From NCBI GenBank assembly GCA_007570785.1, contig ML660201.1, positions 31,185,840-31,249,839 of the forward strand: DNA of 64,000 nt. The letters run 5' to 3'. Numbering within the stretch: the first letter of the stretch is position 1; every line of letters starts with the position of its first letter. A model generated the notes under the pieces. That model did not search any database. It was given only the letters and a program-made list of their open reading frames with translations, and was not told where the DNA came from. Shown here in pieces: positions 22,266 through 33,689 of this stretch. A program made the translations under genes and the position numbers. The stretch is from Antilocapra americana (lineage: Eukaryota; Chordata; Mammalia; Artiodactyla; Antilocapridae).

Positions 22266-22936
22266 AGGTGCTCATGAAGCACTAAGTGAGGGCGATGCCT
22301 TCAGTCCCCGACATTCTGGGTCCTTATGCTGTGTTATTTCTCTTTCATTGACTTGCGTTTTCACCTTATGGTTAGTAACTCAGTTAATTTGAACAGGTGA
22401 TGATGAAGTTAATCAGTGGTTGGATCCTTAATTAGTAATTTTTTTTTCTGCTTTCCTAATTTCATAGAGACACAGGGTTCTGTTCTTGACTTGAGAAAAT
22501 CAATGCAGCCGACATTGGCTCTGTATTTCCTCACACAGAGATCAGCTGCGTGGATGAGATGCAGCTGCGTCGTCACTGCCTTCAGTCCCTCACATTACCT
22601 CGTTGGTCCCTAATGTAATTTGTGATCCCTGCTTTACTCCAAGGTCTTCAGAAAAGCAGGTTAACTAAGCTGCAAAGATTTGTATATAAGAGTTCTAATG
22701 TGTTAAAATCTGGTGTCTAATACGTTCATGTGATTTGCTCCTTTACTTATTGTTTGAAAACAATTAAAATGATATAAAAATAAGAATTATTTAATGTTCA
22801 TGGAATGCTGGAAGCACATATGTGAACCCTAAAACTTGGATGCAAAACTACTTGGAGAAAAATAGTAAAATTCTCCCTCCCAAATTTCAGTAGAGCAGGC
22901 ATTTTGGAGTGTTAAATTTGCCATCAATATACAGAG

Positions 22937-23143
22937 AGTTTTCCCTGATGACTTCAGTGGTAACGAACCTGCCTACCAGTTCAGGAGTCACAGGTTCTGT
23001 CCCTGGGTGGGGAAGATCCCCTGAAGAAGGAAATGGCAACCTGCTGCAGTGTTCTTGCCTGGAAAATCCCATGGAGAGAGGATCCCAGTGCGCTACAGTT
23101 CACAAAGAGCTGGACACGACTTAACAACTCTATATAACAACAG
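22937..23143 (+). mobile_element. Bov-tA SINE
   Basis: Sense copy with a decayed head ('ttttccctgatgacttcagt') and body through 'ggacacgacttaacaac'. TATACAGAG (22928-22936) and TATACAAAG (23144-23152) are the likely duplication. Confidence 0.88.
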
Positions 23144-23152
23144 TATACAAAG

Positions 23153-24235
23153 GCAAACACAAGATGGTAGACACATTACCCTGCCACTACCCTCACCACC
23201 GCTGTGCACGTAGACACACCCCCACCCATCCGCCCTGGTAGGTTGCACTCCAGTCCTGATTCTGATACTTATTTGAAATAGGACTTTAAACCACCGGCAT
23301 TTGCTCTTCAATATAATAAGGGGATTTGGTTTAAGTTCCCTTTCAACAACAGGATGCTATTATTCTGAAGTTATGACATCTGTTTTCTTTCTTCACATCT
23401 CAAGTAGAAAAGGCAGCAAGATTCTTTTCCTCTTCAGAATTTTAGATGATAAGCAAAATGCTAAACCTTCTTTCAAGGAAGGTTATTTTAAAATAGACTG
23501 TAATAAATTCAGATGCTCAGTTTAAATCTGTAGGGTTTAAAAAGGCATCATCAGTACTGAAGAGTATGGTTGTCATTCTTCAAAATGTCACATACAAGAT
23601 CAAGTCTTCTATCACTACTAGTGTCTTAAAAATATAGTTAAAACCTGGAGAAAATTTAATATACATGAATGTTTCCAATGAAGATTAATATTTTATTGTA
23701 CTCAATAACCTCAGTAAGCAAAAAAAAGAAAAGTATTAGTCTATAAACTACAAATAATTGCCTTAACTGCATTTGCTTTGTGAAATTTACATTGATTTCA
23801 TAACCCTAAGTAATTTTAATTCCATGAACTTGATTTTCTTATACCTAAGAGGGAATAGCTCAGAATATATGTTTTATTCTTTGCTTTCTATGAGCTTTGC
23901 TGTTTTAAATATAAAATCTTGTTTTCCCTTAGGCAATGAAAATGTTATTCTTTTTTTTTTTAATGTTCTTAATTGTAGTGAAAATGGATGAACACTGAGA
24001 ATGGACTGGAAACTTGATAACAAAATTCAATATACACTTATTCTCAATCGAGATAATTTCTTCATTAAGAAAATTATTTTAGTTTTTTTTTGAAGTGAAT
24101 TTTTTTACTAAATAACTTCTTAAATTTAATAGAAAAAAAGGGTTTTTCACTGTCACATTTTTGTGGCCAAATTTAGCTGATGGAAAATAAGAATTAGGGA
24201 GGAAATTAGGGAAGACATAGAATGATTTGAATACC
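23153..24235. other. Unique stretch, no gene recognised
   Basis: Possibly a MIR remnant at 23240-23330. The 74- and 72-codon frames here show no domain. Confidence 0.4.
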
Positions 24236-24239
24236 TATA

Positions 24240-24400
24240 AATTGTCAGTCTCTCCCAGACATTATTCCAATTAGTCTTCAGGAGAATTCTCAACGGTGGG
24301 TTTCACAATTCCTATTTTGCTAAAAATAAGCATACTAAAATGTGATCACAAGCTCACTGCTAGGCAGGATCTGGTTTCAGGTTGTCTGACTCCAAACCTT
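24240..24400 (-). mobile_element. MIR SINE fragment
   Basis: 'gacattattccaattagtct' to 'ggttgtctgactccaaacct' follow reverse MIR order; diverged. Confidence 0.55.
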
Positions 24401-24479
24401 GAGAGCTTTCTATTCTTGCATGGAAGAAATATATTTTTGTACAAATATTTATTTCCTGCCTGTTCTCACCATTAGGCTG

Positions 24480-25735
24480 TAAACTTGAGAACAGAGACAG
24501 AATTACTTACTGCCCTGTTGTCTGTCCTGTCACACTTACTGAATCCTGAGTAAGTGCTCAAGAAATATGAACTGAATGAACAAACAAGAAATGCTTTAGA
24601 AACATAAATAATCATACAGACTTATTTCACTTCCTGTATTTTATAACACTTATTTTTCGGCCACTAATATTTCTTTACTAGAGAGGAAGACTGTAGGCAT
24701 TTGGTGTTGAGTTCAGGATGGATTTTAGTGAATGTATTGAGAGGAATGTGTGACTAGAATTTAAAATAACTATCTTCCTTCTATTTTTAAGATAAAATAG
24801 CAAAGTTTGTTACAACAGCCCCTTATTAAAAAGGTTTACAAATAATATCTGTTGAAGCAGTCTGTTCTGATAGGATCTTTTCAAGTTAACTCCTAATGGA
24901 GTAATTTGCAACAGAATGGCTTCTCTAAATGCAACATTAACTACTGGTACAAATGTTCTTGAACTTTCTTTGGGTAAAATACTGTAACATCATCTTTTGT
25001 GTATTTCAAGCTCACTCATTGTATAGTAATTAGCTCTGGGACTTAGTGTTTTAGTAAAAATATGCTTATTTTGTACTGAGTTACTTTTAAGAAGACTCTT
25101 GAAATAACTGGTTTAATATATGCAAAATTAAAATGATCTTCTTAGATTCTCTTATTTTACAAATTATCACCTTAAAGTAAGATTCTTTTACTTTATAAAT
25201 TATGACCTTAAAGTTCTTCCGTAAACAGCTCTTGTTTTGTGGTCAACAGTATTTTTCTTTCTGAAATTGACAGTTCTTTTTTTTTTTTACCCTGAGAACT
25301 GTTTTTATTTTATGCTTAATGCAACCAGTGGAAAGAGTGCTGAATTTTGAATATGATACCCTAAATTTACATTTTAGTCTCTCAATTTGACATAAATTAG
25401 CTTTGCAGTGGTATAATATTTTCTATAATTGTACACAGGGAAAACTAAAAGAACTTTGTTAAAACCATGCCTCATAGTGTGTTGAGGAGAGTAAGTTAAT
25501 TTTATTGTCCCTTATAAGTGAGATCTTACTAATACTGTTCACTTCGTATTTTAAATACACCACTGATATTTTCTCATTTTTCCTTTTAGTTCTAGATTGG
25601 AACATTGGAAATGAGAATTTTAGACCCTAATTGTGTTACTTTTGCAGATTTTTATTCATCGCAACCACCATAAAGACAATATAGAATCATTGTAATCCAC
25701 TTTATAATCCATTTTATAAATGAGTATTAACCATT
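24480..25735. other. Mostly unique stretch, no gene recognised
   Basis: A faint L2-like piece at 24480-24590 ('taagtgctcaagaaatatga'). A near-duplicated phrase at 25155-25215 ('aaattatcaccttaaagt' and 'aaattatgaccttaaagt') is a small local repeat. Nothing else recognised. Confidence 0.4.
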
Positions 25736-25741
25736 AGTATT

Positions 25742-25862
25742 AATGAACCCACCTGCCAGTGCAGGAGACATGAGAGTTGCATATTCAATCCATGGGTCGG
25801 GAAGATACCTAGAGGAGGGCATGGCAACCCACTCCAGTATTCTTGCCTGGGAAACCCAAGTT
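25742..25862 (+). mobile_element. Bov-tA SINE fragment
   Basis: The central part only: 'aacccacctgccagtgcagg' to 'gtattcttgcctgggaaa'. It directly abuts the Tigger remnant to the right. Confidence 0.85.
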
Positions 25863-26155
25863 GAAGGAGAGTCTACAAAATACAGTAGATTCTACCCCCC
25901 TTATTCATGTTTTCTCTTTCAGAGTTTGTTACTCATGATTAACCACAGTCTGAAAATAAGTAAATGGGGAATTCCAGAAATAAACATCTTATGTAAGTTT
26001 TAAATTGCACTCACAGTCACTCCATTTTGCCCTGAATGGGCCTTTGCCCAGCATGTCTGCCTGTTAGTTGCTTAGTAATCATTTCAGTTATCAGATCAGG
26101 TGTTGCAGTGTGACAGTGCTTGTGTGTAAGTCACTCTTACTGTACATAATAATTA

Positions 26156-26400
26156 ATGGCCCCAAAGGGCAAGACTAGTGATGCTGGCAGTTCAGATGTG
26201 CCAAGGAGAAGCCATAAAGTACTTCCTTTAAGTGAAAAGGTGAAAGTTCCCAACAAGAAAAAAAATCATGCTGAAGTTGCTTCTGCAGTAAGAATGAACG
26301 TATGAAAAAGGAAAAAGAAATCATACTAGTTTTGCTGTCATACCTCAAACTGTATAAATTAAGGCCACAGTGCACAATGACTACTTGGGTAAGATGAAAA
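26156..26400 (+). pseudogene. Tigger transposase N-terminal remnant
   Basis: From the ATG at 26156 the frame reads MAPKGKTSDAGSSDVPRRSH, the N-terminus expected of Tigger (CENP-B/Jerky-like) transposases, whose next domain is a DNA-binding helix-turn-helix. The frame is lost within about 40 codons through small deletions, and the catalytic DDE domain is absent. This is a fossil, inherited from early mammals, not a gene. Confidence 0.7.
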
Positions 26401-26481
26401 AAGGCAGTAAATTTGGATTATAAGATATTTTGATAGACACAGAGTCCACATTTAAGCAACTTTTATTAGAATATATTGTTA

Positions 26482-26590
26482 TGCATGTGTACTCAGTTAT
26501 GTCCAACTCTGCAACCCAATGGACTGTAGCCCACCAGCCTCCTCTTCCATGGAATTTTCCAGGCAAGAATACTGGAGCAAGTCTCCAGCC
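26482..26590 (-). mobile_element. BovA-type SINE fragment
   Basis: Body only: 'gtactcagttatgtccaact' to 'aatactggagcaagt'. Inserted in Tigger sequence. Confidence 0.85.
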
Positions 26591-26699
26591 AGTAATGTCA
26601 GCTGGAGATTTGCCTTGATTATGGAGTAAAGTGATGTAAACAAAAGTATATTCCATTATCTACAGTCAAAGGCCACCCCAAATCTTCAGGTGCTGTTCT

Positions 26700-27425
26700 C
26701 TGTATTCAGTCCAGGAGTCTTTTAAAATTAACAACTGATTATCCCAGAGTACAAACTGAAATAGAAGAGCAATGCATTAAAATATATATACAATGTTCTT
26801 CTTTGCTTTCTCCAAACTGTTTTATTTTCAGCACATTTTGCTGGACTTTTTAATCACTGCAGTTTTTAATGTAACTGAAAGCAGAGTTTGTAGAAAACCT
26901 CTTTATATAATCATGAACTAATTGCTTATAATTAGAAAGTCATTTGTGAAAAGTATTACTTTAGCTAGTAAGGTTACTTGTGTCTGAGTGAAACTGAGAG
27001 GTAAATCAGAACAAAAACGTTAATCACTACATTGATCTTAAACCTTAAAATCCTATCAGACAACACATTTTTACATTATAGAAACTGGTTTAGCTCCTCA
27101 ATATAAAAATGCTCTCTAGAACAAGAGAGGGCTGTAGAATTAGTGACATTCTGAGATCAGTGCAGAGCCAACTCTGACTCAGGTATCATAGTCTGAATGG
27201 GCTCATTAAGCCAAGGGTCTAAATTCTGAATGTGGAGCAGGGCAGGGAAGATCACCTGGGAGATGAGGGTGCTGGTGTGACAGCCTTCCTACTGGTTTCA
27301 ACAACAGGTCAGTATGGAGCTCAGATTCTCATGGGGGTGTGCTCCTTAAAATTGCCTGCAGCATTTATTTTAAAATAATATCCAAAGAAGAATGAAAATG
27401 TGGTGTTTGAAAACAAACATTTCAT
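26700..27425. other. Unique stretch, nothing recognised
   Basis: No repeat or coding signal that I can name. Confidence 0.45.
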
Positions 27426-27429
27426 GTGT

Positions 27430-27525
27430 GTGCATACAACTCTTTGCAACCCCATGGACTGTAGCCCACCAGGCTCCTCTGTCTATGGAATTTTCCAGGC
27501 AAGAATGCTGGGGTGGGTTTCCATT
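27430..27525 (-). mobile_element. BovA-type SINE fragment
   Basis: Body only, 'catacaactctttgcaaccc' to 'aagaatgctggggtggg'. Confidence 0.85.
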
Positions 27526-27693
27526 TAAGCATTTTATACCTTTATTTTAAATTTAAATAGAAAACAAAATTTCATTTACTTCACATCTGTGTACCTATTG
27601 TTTATTTACATACACAATTAGAGAATTGTTTCATGCATACCCATCATCCATGGAATCATTCATTTATTCTCATCTTTTTAAATGTTTTTAACA

Positions 27694-28288
27694 CGTGGCT
27701 CTTTCAATTCTGGTTTCCTCGGTGTGTACCCCAATGTTCATCGCTGCATTGTTTACAATAGCCAGGACATGGAAGCAACCTAGATGCCCATCAACTGACG
27801 AATGGATAAGAAAGCTGTGGTACATATACACAATGGAATATTACTCAGCATTAAAAAAAAATTCATTTGAAGCAATTCTACTCAGATGGACGAAATTGGA
27901 GCCCATTATCCAGAGTGAAGTAAGCCAGAAGCAAAAACAACAATACAGTATATTAATGCATATATATGGAATTTAGAAAGATGGTAACGAGAACCCAACA
28001 TGTGAGACAGCAAAAGGAACGCAGATGTATAGAATAGACTCGTGGACTTTGTGGATGAGGGTAAGGGTGGGATGATATGGGAGAAGGGCATTGAAACATG
28101 TTAATTATCATATGTCTAATCAATCGCCAGCCCAGGATTGATGCTTGGGGCTGGTGCAGCGAGATTTCCCGGGGGGGCGGGAGGAGGGAGGGGGGTTCTG
28201 GAGGGGAAGCATATGTAAACCCATGGTGATATCATGTCATTGTATGGCAAAAACAAAAAAAAAAAATCTACAAACAAACAAAAAAAAA
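27694..28288 (+). mobile_element. 5'-truncated L1 with a short 5' inversion
   Basis: The L1 3' end is sense from about 27725 ('accccaatgttcatcgctgc') through a G-rich 3' UTR to an A-rich tail. A perfect 15-bp duplication TAAATGTTTTTAACA lies at 27679-27693 and 28289-28303. The first 31 bases (27694-27724, with 'ctctttcaattctggtttcc') are reverse-complemented L1 sequence that normally lies just upstream of the sense part, the signature of twin priming. The 93-codon frame at 27695-27976 is the L1 ORF2 C-terminus. Confidence 0.92.
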
Positions 28289-28309
28289 TAAATGTTTTTA
28301 ACAGAGTAC

Positions 28310-29275
28310 AACCTAAATAGTTTTCTTTTTTAGAACTTCAAATATTTATTTTAGGTCTTTATTTTAGACATTATCACAACATCTATCATCATATATTTCT
28401 AAACCTTTAACATTGTATTTTTTAATATGGTAGTTTTATTTTTATTATCTTTATCAATCTTTGATTCTACTGTAGGGAAAGGAAGTATGCAGTGTTGTTA
28501 CTTTTTGTGTGTCAGTCTTAAAAATGATTATTTTCTGCCAGCAGATGGAATTAGAGATTCTGACATACATTTCTGCAGGGGTCTCCCTTCAGCCATGTTT
28601 ATCAGCTGCATGGTAATGAGTCAGTTTCTCTGGAAATATAATCAACATTTGATGGTCATGAGGAAACTTCTTAGATTAAATGATTTTCTTAGTTCCTTGA
28701 TAAACATACTTTATAAAACCATTATCATGTGTACAACCATTGCACTTTTGGAAATAGCTCAGATTCAAGTCTTAGATCTTTCTAAAGAAGTGTGACCCTC
28801 CTTGTAGAGAAAAATACTGTACGTGCCCAGAAACTCAAGACTAGGGTTTTGATACAAAAGTATTGTTAGTTACTGAGTATTGAGTATTCCAAGTTGTGCT
28901 CTGTCATGTATACTTTACTCCAGCAAGTCTTCCTGATTTCAGGGAATATCTATTATAATGAGAAAGTCAGCCATGGAAATAGCTGCTGTTAATTTTAGAT
29001 ACTGACAGAAGGAGAGGAGAGAATATGGGCCATCTTTCACTCAGGTGATTGGGGAAAGTCTTTCTGAGCTGACATGTGCTGAGACCCTGTTGATGAGAAG
29101 CAGTCAGCTGAGTAAAGATGAAAAAAAGGTGAGTGATCTAGGGAGATCAGAGAGCAAGTGCAGGATACAGAGGAGGGAATGAGTATGGATGTTGAAGGTG
29201 TCTGAAGGCAAGTAGGACTGGTGCAGAGAGGACAGAGTGGTAGGCAGGGGCATAACTCCTAAGGCCATTGTGTGA
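28310..29275. other. Mostly unique stretch, no gene recognised
   Basis: Contains a 122-codon plus frame (28427-28795) with hydrophobic stretches but no motif; judged a chance frame. 29140-29270 may be an L2-like remnant. Confidence 0.4.
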
Positions 29276-29284
29276 AGTTAATAA

Positions 29285-29425
29285 TGTTGCCAGATTTAGC
29301 AAATAAAAATATAAGAGACTGTTAAACTTGAATATCAGATGAATGATGAAAAAAATCTAGTATAGGTATATCCTATGCAATATTTGTTATTTTATAGTTT
29401 ATCTGACAGCCCTATTAAATGCAAT
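29285..29425. mobile_element. Old mammalian repeat, family not named
   Basis: 'gccagatttagcaaataaaa' and 'atatcctatgcaatatttgt' belong to a widespread old mammalian repeat that I recognise but cannot name. Confidence 0.4.
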
Positions 29426-29479
29426 CCTGGTATCATTTCTGAAGTGAGGCATGTTCTGTACCACCAAGCAGTTCTCCAG

Positions 29480-30280
29480 ATACCAACTGGGTATCAACTC
29501 AATTTTGATATCTCCTGAAAGATAGCTTCAGACTCCACAAGTTAAGTTTCAGTCCTACAAGACTGCATTCCCTCCTTCCGGCTGACCTTCAGTCAGTCTT
29601 GAGTCTGACTGTTACCTATGCTACAGTGAGGGGTTCCCACCACCTGCTCTCTGAACTTCAGGTGCCAGTTGCAAGTTCAGGTTGTTTTTCACCTGGACTT
29701 CTGATCGACTGACTGTAAAACAGAGGTTCCCAAGATCCCCTTCTTGGAATCTTCTGTAGCTCACAGAACTAAGAAGCAGTGTACTCACCAGATTACTTAT
29801 TTATTATAACAGGATATAACTGGCAAACAGCCAAATGGAAGAGATGCCTAGGGCAAGGTCTGGAGAAGGATCACAGAGCTCCCATGCTGTCTCTGGACAC
29901 GCCACTCTCCTCAAATCTCAACATGTTCTCCAGCCTGGAAGTTTTCCACACCTTGTCCTTTCAGGTTTTATGGAGACTTCATTACATAGTCATGATTGAT
30001 TAAATAAACCACTGGCCCTCTCTCTGCCCCCCGTGGGGGTCAGGGATGGAGAAGAGTGGCTGTGGTGAGGGGAGTAATGGATGGAACCTACCGTGATTGA
30101 TTCTTTCAACAGGCAACTGCTGTCCTTAGGTGAGGGCCTGACCTCATTAACGTGATAAGAGACAGCTTCATCACTCCCCCTACTTAAGAATCCAAGGGTT
30201 TGGTGAACTGTGGCTCAGGAACCCTGGGCAAAGACCAAACATTTATTTTTTCTTATAAATCCCAGTATCACAACTATCCT
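29480..30280 (-). mobile_element. LTR of an endogenous retrovirus, antisense, old
   Basis: An approx. 800-bp antisense LTR. Typical words include 'tccttcaggttttatggaga'-like sequence near 29955, 'ttacatagtcatgattgatt' (29984-30003), and an end at 'taaatcccagtatcacaac', which in sense orientation begins TGTGATA. No retroviral coding sequence is attached, so it is a solo or relic LTR. Family and left limit are uncertain. Confidence 0.55.
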
Positions 30281-30459
30281 TATCCTTATTGTCCAAACAA
30301 AAACACTTCTGAGTCATATGGGTGTTACTGACAGCTAATCCAGGATAGCAGGTAAAAACCATGTCTGACTCGAGCAAACCAGGGCACAGGGTCCCTGTAC
30401 TTAGAGTCTTAATTTTTTCTTTCCTTCACATTTCTGTAGACCACTGGAGAGTTTTCATT

Positions 30460-30463
<4 letters not shown>

Positions 30464-30507
<44 letters not shown>

Positions 30508-30509
30508 TA
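30464..30509. repeat. (TA)n(CA)n microsatellite
   Basis: About 14 TA units followed by about 9 CA units. Likely length-polymorphic. Confidence 0.9.
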
Positions 30510-30774
30510 CGTATTTAATCTGCTGTGGTAGAGTTGTATGGAGAGTAGCATGAAATAAAGGTTAACTGACACCATTTAGGGAGATGAGATGAGTAAAGCC
30601 TATTGATGAATGTGAGAGAGACAAATGTAACAAGGACTCTTCCTTTGTCATTGATAAATTTAATTGAGATTGGTGTTTAAAAACTATTGACAGGAAAAGG
30701 TGCCAAGTCCTTTACTCTGGAAGCGCCACTGCATACAATGGAAAGAAATTAATCAAAACATATACAAACATTGC

Positions 30775-30890
30775 TCAGTTGCTTAGGCATGTCTGACTCT
30801 TTGCTACCGCCTGGACTGTAGCCCGCCAGGCTCCTCTGTCCATTGGATTTTCCTGGCAAGAATACTGGAGTGGGTTGCCATTTTCTACTC
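30775..30890 (-). mobile_element. BovA-type SINE fragment
   Basis: 'gctcagttgcttaggcatgt' to 'gggttgccattttctactcc'; the tRNA-derived head is missing. Confidence 0.87.
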
Positions 30891-31224
30891 CACAATTTAG
30901 TACACTCCTACTGCTAGTGTTGAAATAAATCTGTGTATAACTATGAGTTGACTTTTAATTGACATAATCTCAATATTTTGTTTTTTAGACACTTGAATAC
31001 TAATTTATATCCTGCAGTTTTTTTCTGTGTACTTTACTAGTTCTTTTTTCTCTGAAAGCATTTTTAAAGAGCCATGAAGAGTTCATAGGACTAGACCACT
31101 GGGCCCATAGTGTCTACCATCAGACCTGAAATTCCATTTTGTCTAGCCAGTTCCTCAACCTGTGCTCTTAGCCACTATTCCTCTAAAAATGTCTCTGTAT
31201 TACTGACTAGATGTGTCTTAGTGC

Positions 31225-31905
31225 ATGATTTCAAGGTCTCTTTTTCTTTACTTAACATTATATTATAAATGTCGCCTTATATTTTGCAAACCTTGTGTTA
31301 GGGATGTGATCTTTAGACCAACATCAGCAGTATCTCCTGAAAACTTCTTAGAAATACAAATTCTTGGCTCCCCATCCAGATCCACCAAATCACATCCTCT
31401 GAGACTGGGTCCAAGCAGTGTGTAATTGTGATGCATGGTTGAGTTGAAGAATCTGCTTTATATTACCTTTTTAATAGTGATATAACATCATATTATGTTA
31501 ATGCACCATAGTTGTTACATCTGCTCTTACTTCAGTTTTTGCACTATTATGTACAGTATTGGCAACAGACTTGTTCATATATATGGCTCCACTTTTTCTC
31601 CACTTTTCAATTATTCACCTGAGTGGGACTATTAGGGCAAAGGTTAGGACCAGTTTTATTTCACATTTCCTGCTAAATTCCTTTCTAAAAACATGTATTT
31701 ATACTGCTCCACCAAAATTTGGCTGAGAAAGTTTTCCTATTATGACTCAACCAACTTGATGTATTGCTCTTCTAAGATGGACACTTTAACTGATGAATCT
31801 CATAACTTTAAAGTGACAGCATATTTCAGTTTGCATTTTTATTACTAGTGAAGGAAAATACCTTGTTTGGAGATCATATTTCCACTGTGTGTATTATATT
31901 TTTGT
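31225..31905 (-). mobile_element. Old antisense L1 3' region, split by a hAT fragment
   Basis: After 31440, 'taatgcaccatagttgttac', 'gtgggactattagggcaaag', 'atactgctccaccaaaattt' and 'ttgcatttttattactagtg' follow old L1 3' sequence in antisense. A hAT-like piece lies at 31295-31440. Confidence 0.6.
31295..31440 (-). mobile_element. hAT-Charlie-type MER fragment
   Basis: 'aacatcagcagtatctcctg', 'gaaatacaaattcttggctc' and 'ttgtgatgcatggttgagtt' are typical of a short non-autonomous hAT family. The 66-codon frame here is incidental. Confidence 0.6.
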
Positions 31906-31976
31906 GTCTCTATTCATTTATCGACTAATTGTTTTGTTGTTCTCAACATTTGAGTGTATGCTTTACATATACATAA

Positions 31977-32180
31977 GGGCTTCCCTGGTGGCTCAGATGG
32001 CAAAGAATCTGCCTGCAATGCAGGAGACCCAGGTTTGATCCCTGGGTCGGGAAGATCCTCTGGAGAAGGAAATGGCAACCCACTCCAGTGTTCTTGCCTG
32101 GAGAATTCCATGGACAGAGAAGCCTGGTGGACTGCAGTCTGTGGGGTCACAAAGAGTCGGACCTGAGTGAATGACTAACA
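31977..32180 (+). mobile_element. Bov-tA SINE, well preserved
   Basis: Starts 'gggcttccctggtggctcag' with good A and B box regions and ends 'gagtgaatgactaaca'. Flanked by CTTTACATATA at 31961-31971 and 32181-32191. Confidence 0.95.
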
Positions 32181-32199
32181 CTTTACATATATGTGTATG

Positions 32200-32888
32200 T
32201 GTCCGTGTCTGTGTCAGTATCTGCATACAATATTTTAATAGGAATATTTCAATAATAATATAGTACCTTTCTTTTAATGATAATATAGTACATTTTACTT
32301 AGAAGTGAAATTGTTTCAAACTTTAAGACAGAGTCCATTGTTTCCTAAATAGGTCTTGTGCCTGTGAAACAGACCAAGCTAGGGCCAGCTGTGTTAACCA
32401 CTTTAACCAGAATCTCAGCACTTTCTACTCAGCAAAGATTTCCTTCTTGTTCATGTTACATGTTCAACAAAGATTAACAAGGTAGCTCCACTGCTTGTAG
32501 TGTTCAGAGCTCCCATCTCCTGGAAACCCTGTCATCTTACCATTGTAGTACAGAACCTCTGTGAAAGAGGAATGGAGTGTGGAGGTAGCAAGAGAAGCTC
32601 TTAAATGCCTTTGCCCTAAATGGTCCATCATTTTGCTTATGGATAGTCCTCATGGCCAGAATTAATTCTATGATCCAAACCAACTGCAAAAGAGAATGGG
32701 AAATATGGGAAACTCAAGTATTTGCTTAGCAACAAATGTCTGTTTCTCAGTTGTTTTCATAATGTGATGAGCAGTCTATAATGCTTGATAAGTATTCTGA
32801 GTATTCATTTTTTTATTCCTTCACTTATGTTAGATAATGTTGAGGCAGGAAAAAAGAGATGCTACTCTATATTTCAGTGGTGATGAAA
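32200..32888. other. Unique stretch, nothing recognised
   Basis: One short internal repetition of 'aataatatagtac' near 32253-32290. No coding signal. Confidence 0.45.
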
Positions 32889-32892
32889 TTTA

Positions 32893-32966
32893 TTAGGTTA
32901 GCGAAAAAGTGTGTTAGGGTTTTTCTGTGACATGGGAAAACCAGAAAGAACATTTTGGCCAACCCA
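32893..32966. mobile_element. Mariner-type MITE (about 74 bp, hairpin-forming)
   Basis: Two imperfect inverted arms, 'ttaggttagcgaaaaagtgt' on the left and the complement of 'acattttggccaaccca' on the right, meet at 'ctgtgacatgg'. The target dinucleotide TA lies on both sides (32891-32892, 32968-32969). It resembles the ruminant counterpart of the primate MADE1 element, known to give rise to microRNA hairpins. Confidence 0.85.
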
Positions 32967-33366
32967 GTAGATAGGAATTAGGGGCTTATATTAGAAGCTC
33001 TGGGGAAGTAAGGATTGAGGATAGCACACAGATCTACCCCAAAAGCTTTGAAGCAGGTGGCCTGTAGAGCTCACTCAGACCCTGCTGTGGTTCTCCAGTC
33101 TCCAGGAAACTCCCACCAGCTCCCACTGCAGAGTCACAAAGCATAGTTTTTATCAGCTCATTGGGAAGCTGCTGTGAAATATCTCAGCCTGCATGTCTGG
33201 TTACCACTGCTCCGAGGGAATAATGATTTCTTATTCTCTTTCACCTTTCAGATCTTACGTTTGTTCTTCTTGAGGGCCAGCTGTAATCTAGAACTGTATG
33301 GGGACAGATTGGGGATATAGCACCTGACTTCTCCTCTGTGAAACAGAAGAAAGCTTGGAAGGCTGG

Positions 33367-33672
33367 TGTGAAGTGAAAGTCAACTGTGCTCAACTCTTTG
33401 TGACCCCATGGACTATACAGTTCGTGGAATTCTCTAGGCCAGAATACTAGAGTGGGTAGCTTTTCCCTTCTCAAAGGGGATCTTCCCAACTTAGTGATCG
33501 AACCCGGGTCTCCCCCATTGTGGGCAGATTCTTTACTAGCTGAGCCACCAGGGGAACCCAAGAATACTGGAGTAGGTAGCCTACCCCTTTTCCAGTGGCT
33601 CTTCCTGACCCAAGAATTGAACTAGGGTCTCCTAAATTGCAGGCAGATTCTTTACCAGCTAAGCTACCAGGG
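33367..33672 (-). mobile_element. Bov-tA-type dimeric SINE
   Basis: Body at left, then two tRNA-derived units divided at about 33560. Flanks AAGCTTGGAAGGCTGG (33351-33366) and AAGCTTGGAAGGGTGG (33673-33688) are a 16-bp duplication with one mismatch. Confidence 0.93.
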
Positions 33673-33689
33673 AAGCTTGGAAGGGTGGC

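Larger units (their letters stand above)
25870..26670 (+). mobile_element. Tigger DNA transposon remnant, interrupted by a SINE
   Basis: A pogo-class Tigger copy: 'tctacaaaatacagtagatt' at the left, 'gggaattccagaaataaaca', then the start of the transposase region at 26156. A SINE body lies at 26482-26590. The right terminus is not clear. Confidence 0.7.

Noticed and set aside
28427..28795. 122-codon frame with hydrophobic segments
   Set aside because: The hydrophobic character comes from T-rich DNA; no signal-peptide or family motif that I trust.
31977..32060. tRNA-like A and B boxes
   Set aside because: This is the tRNA-Glu-derived head of a Bov-tA SINE, repeated across the window, and not a functional tRNA gene.
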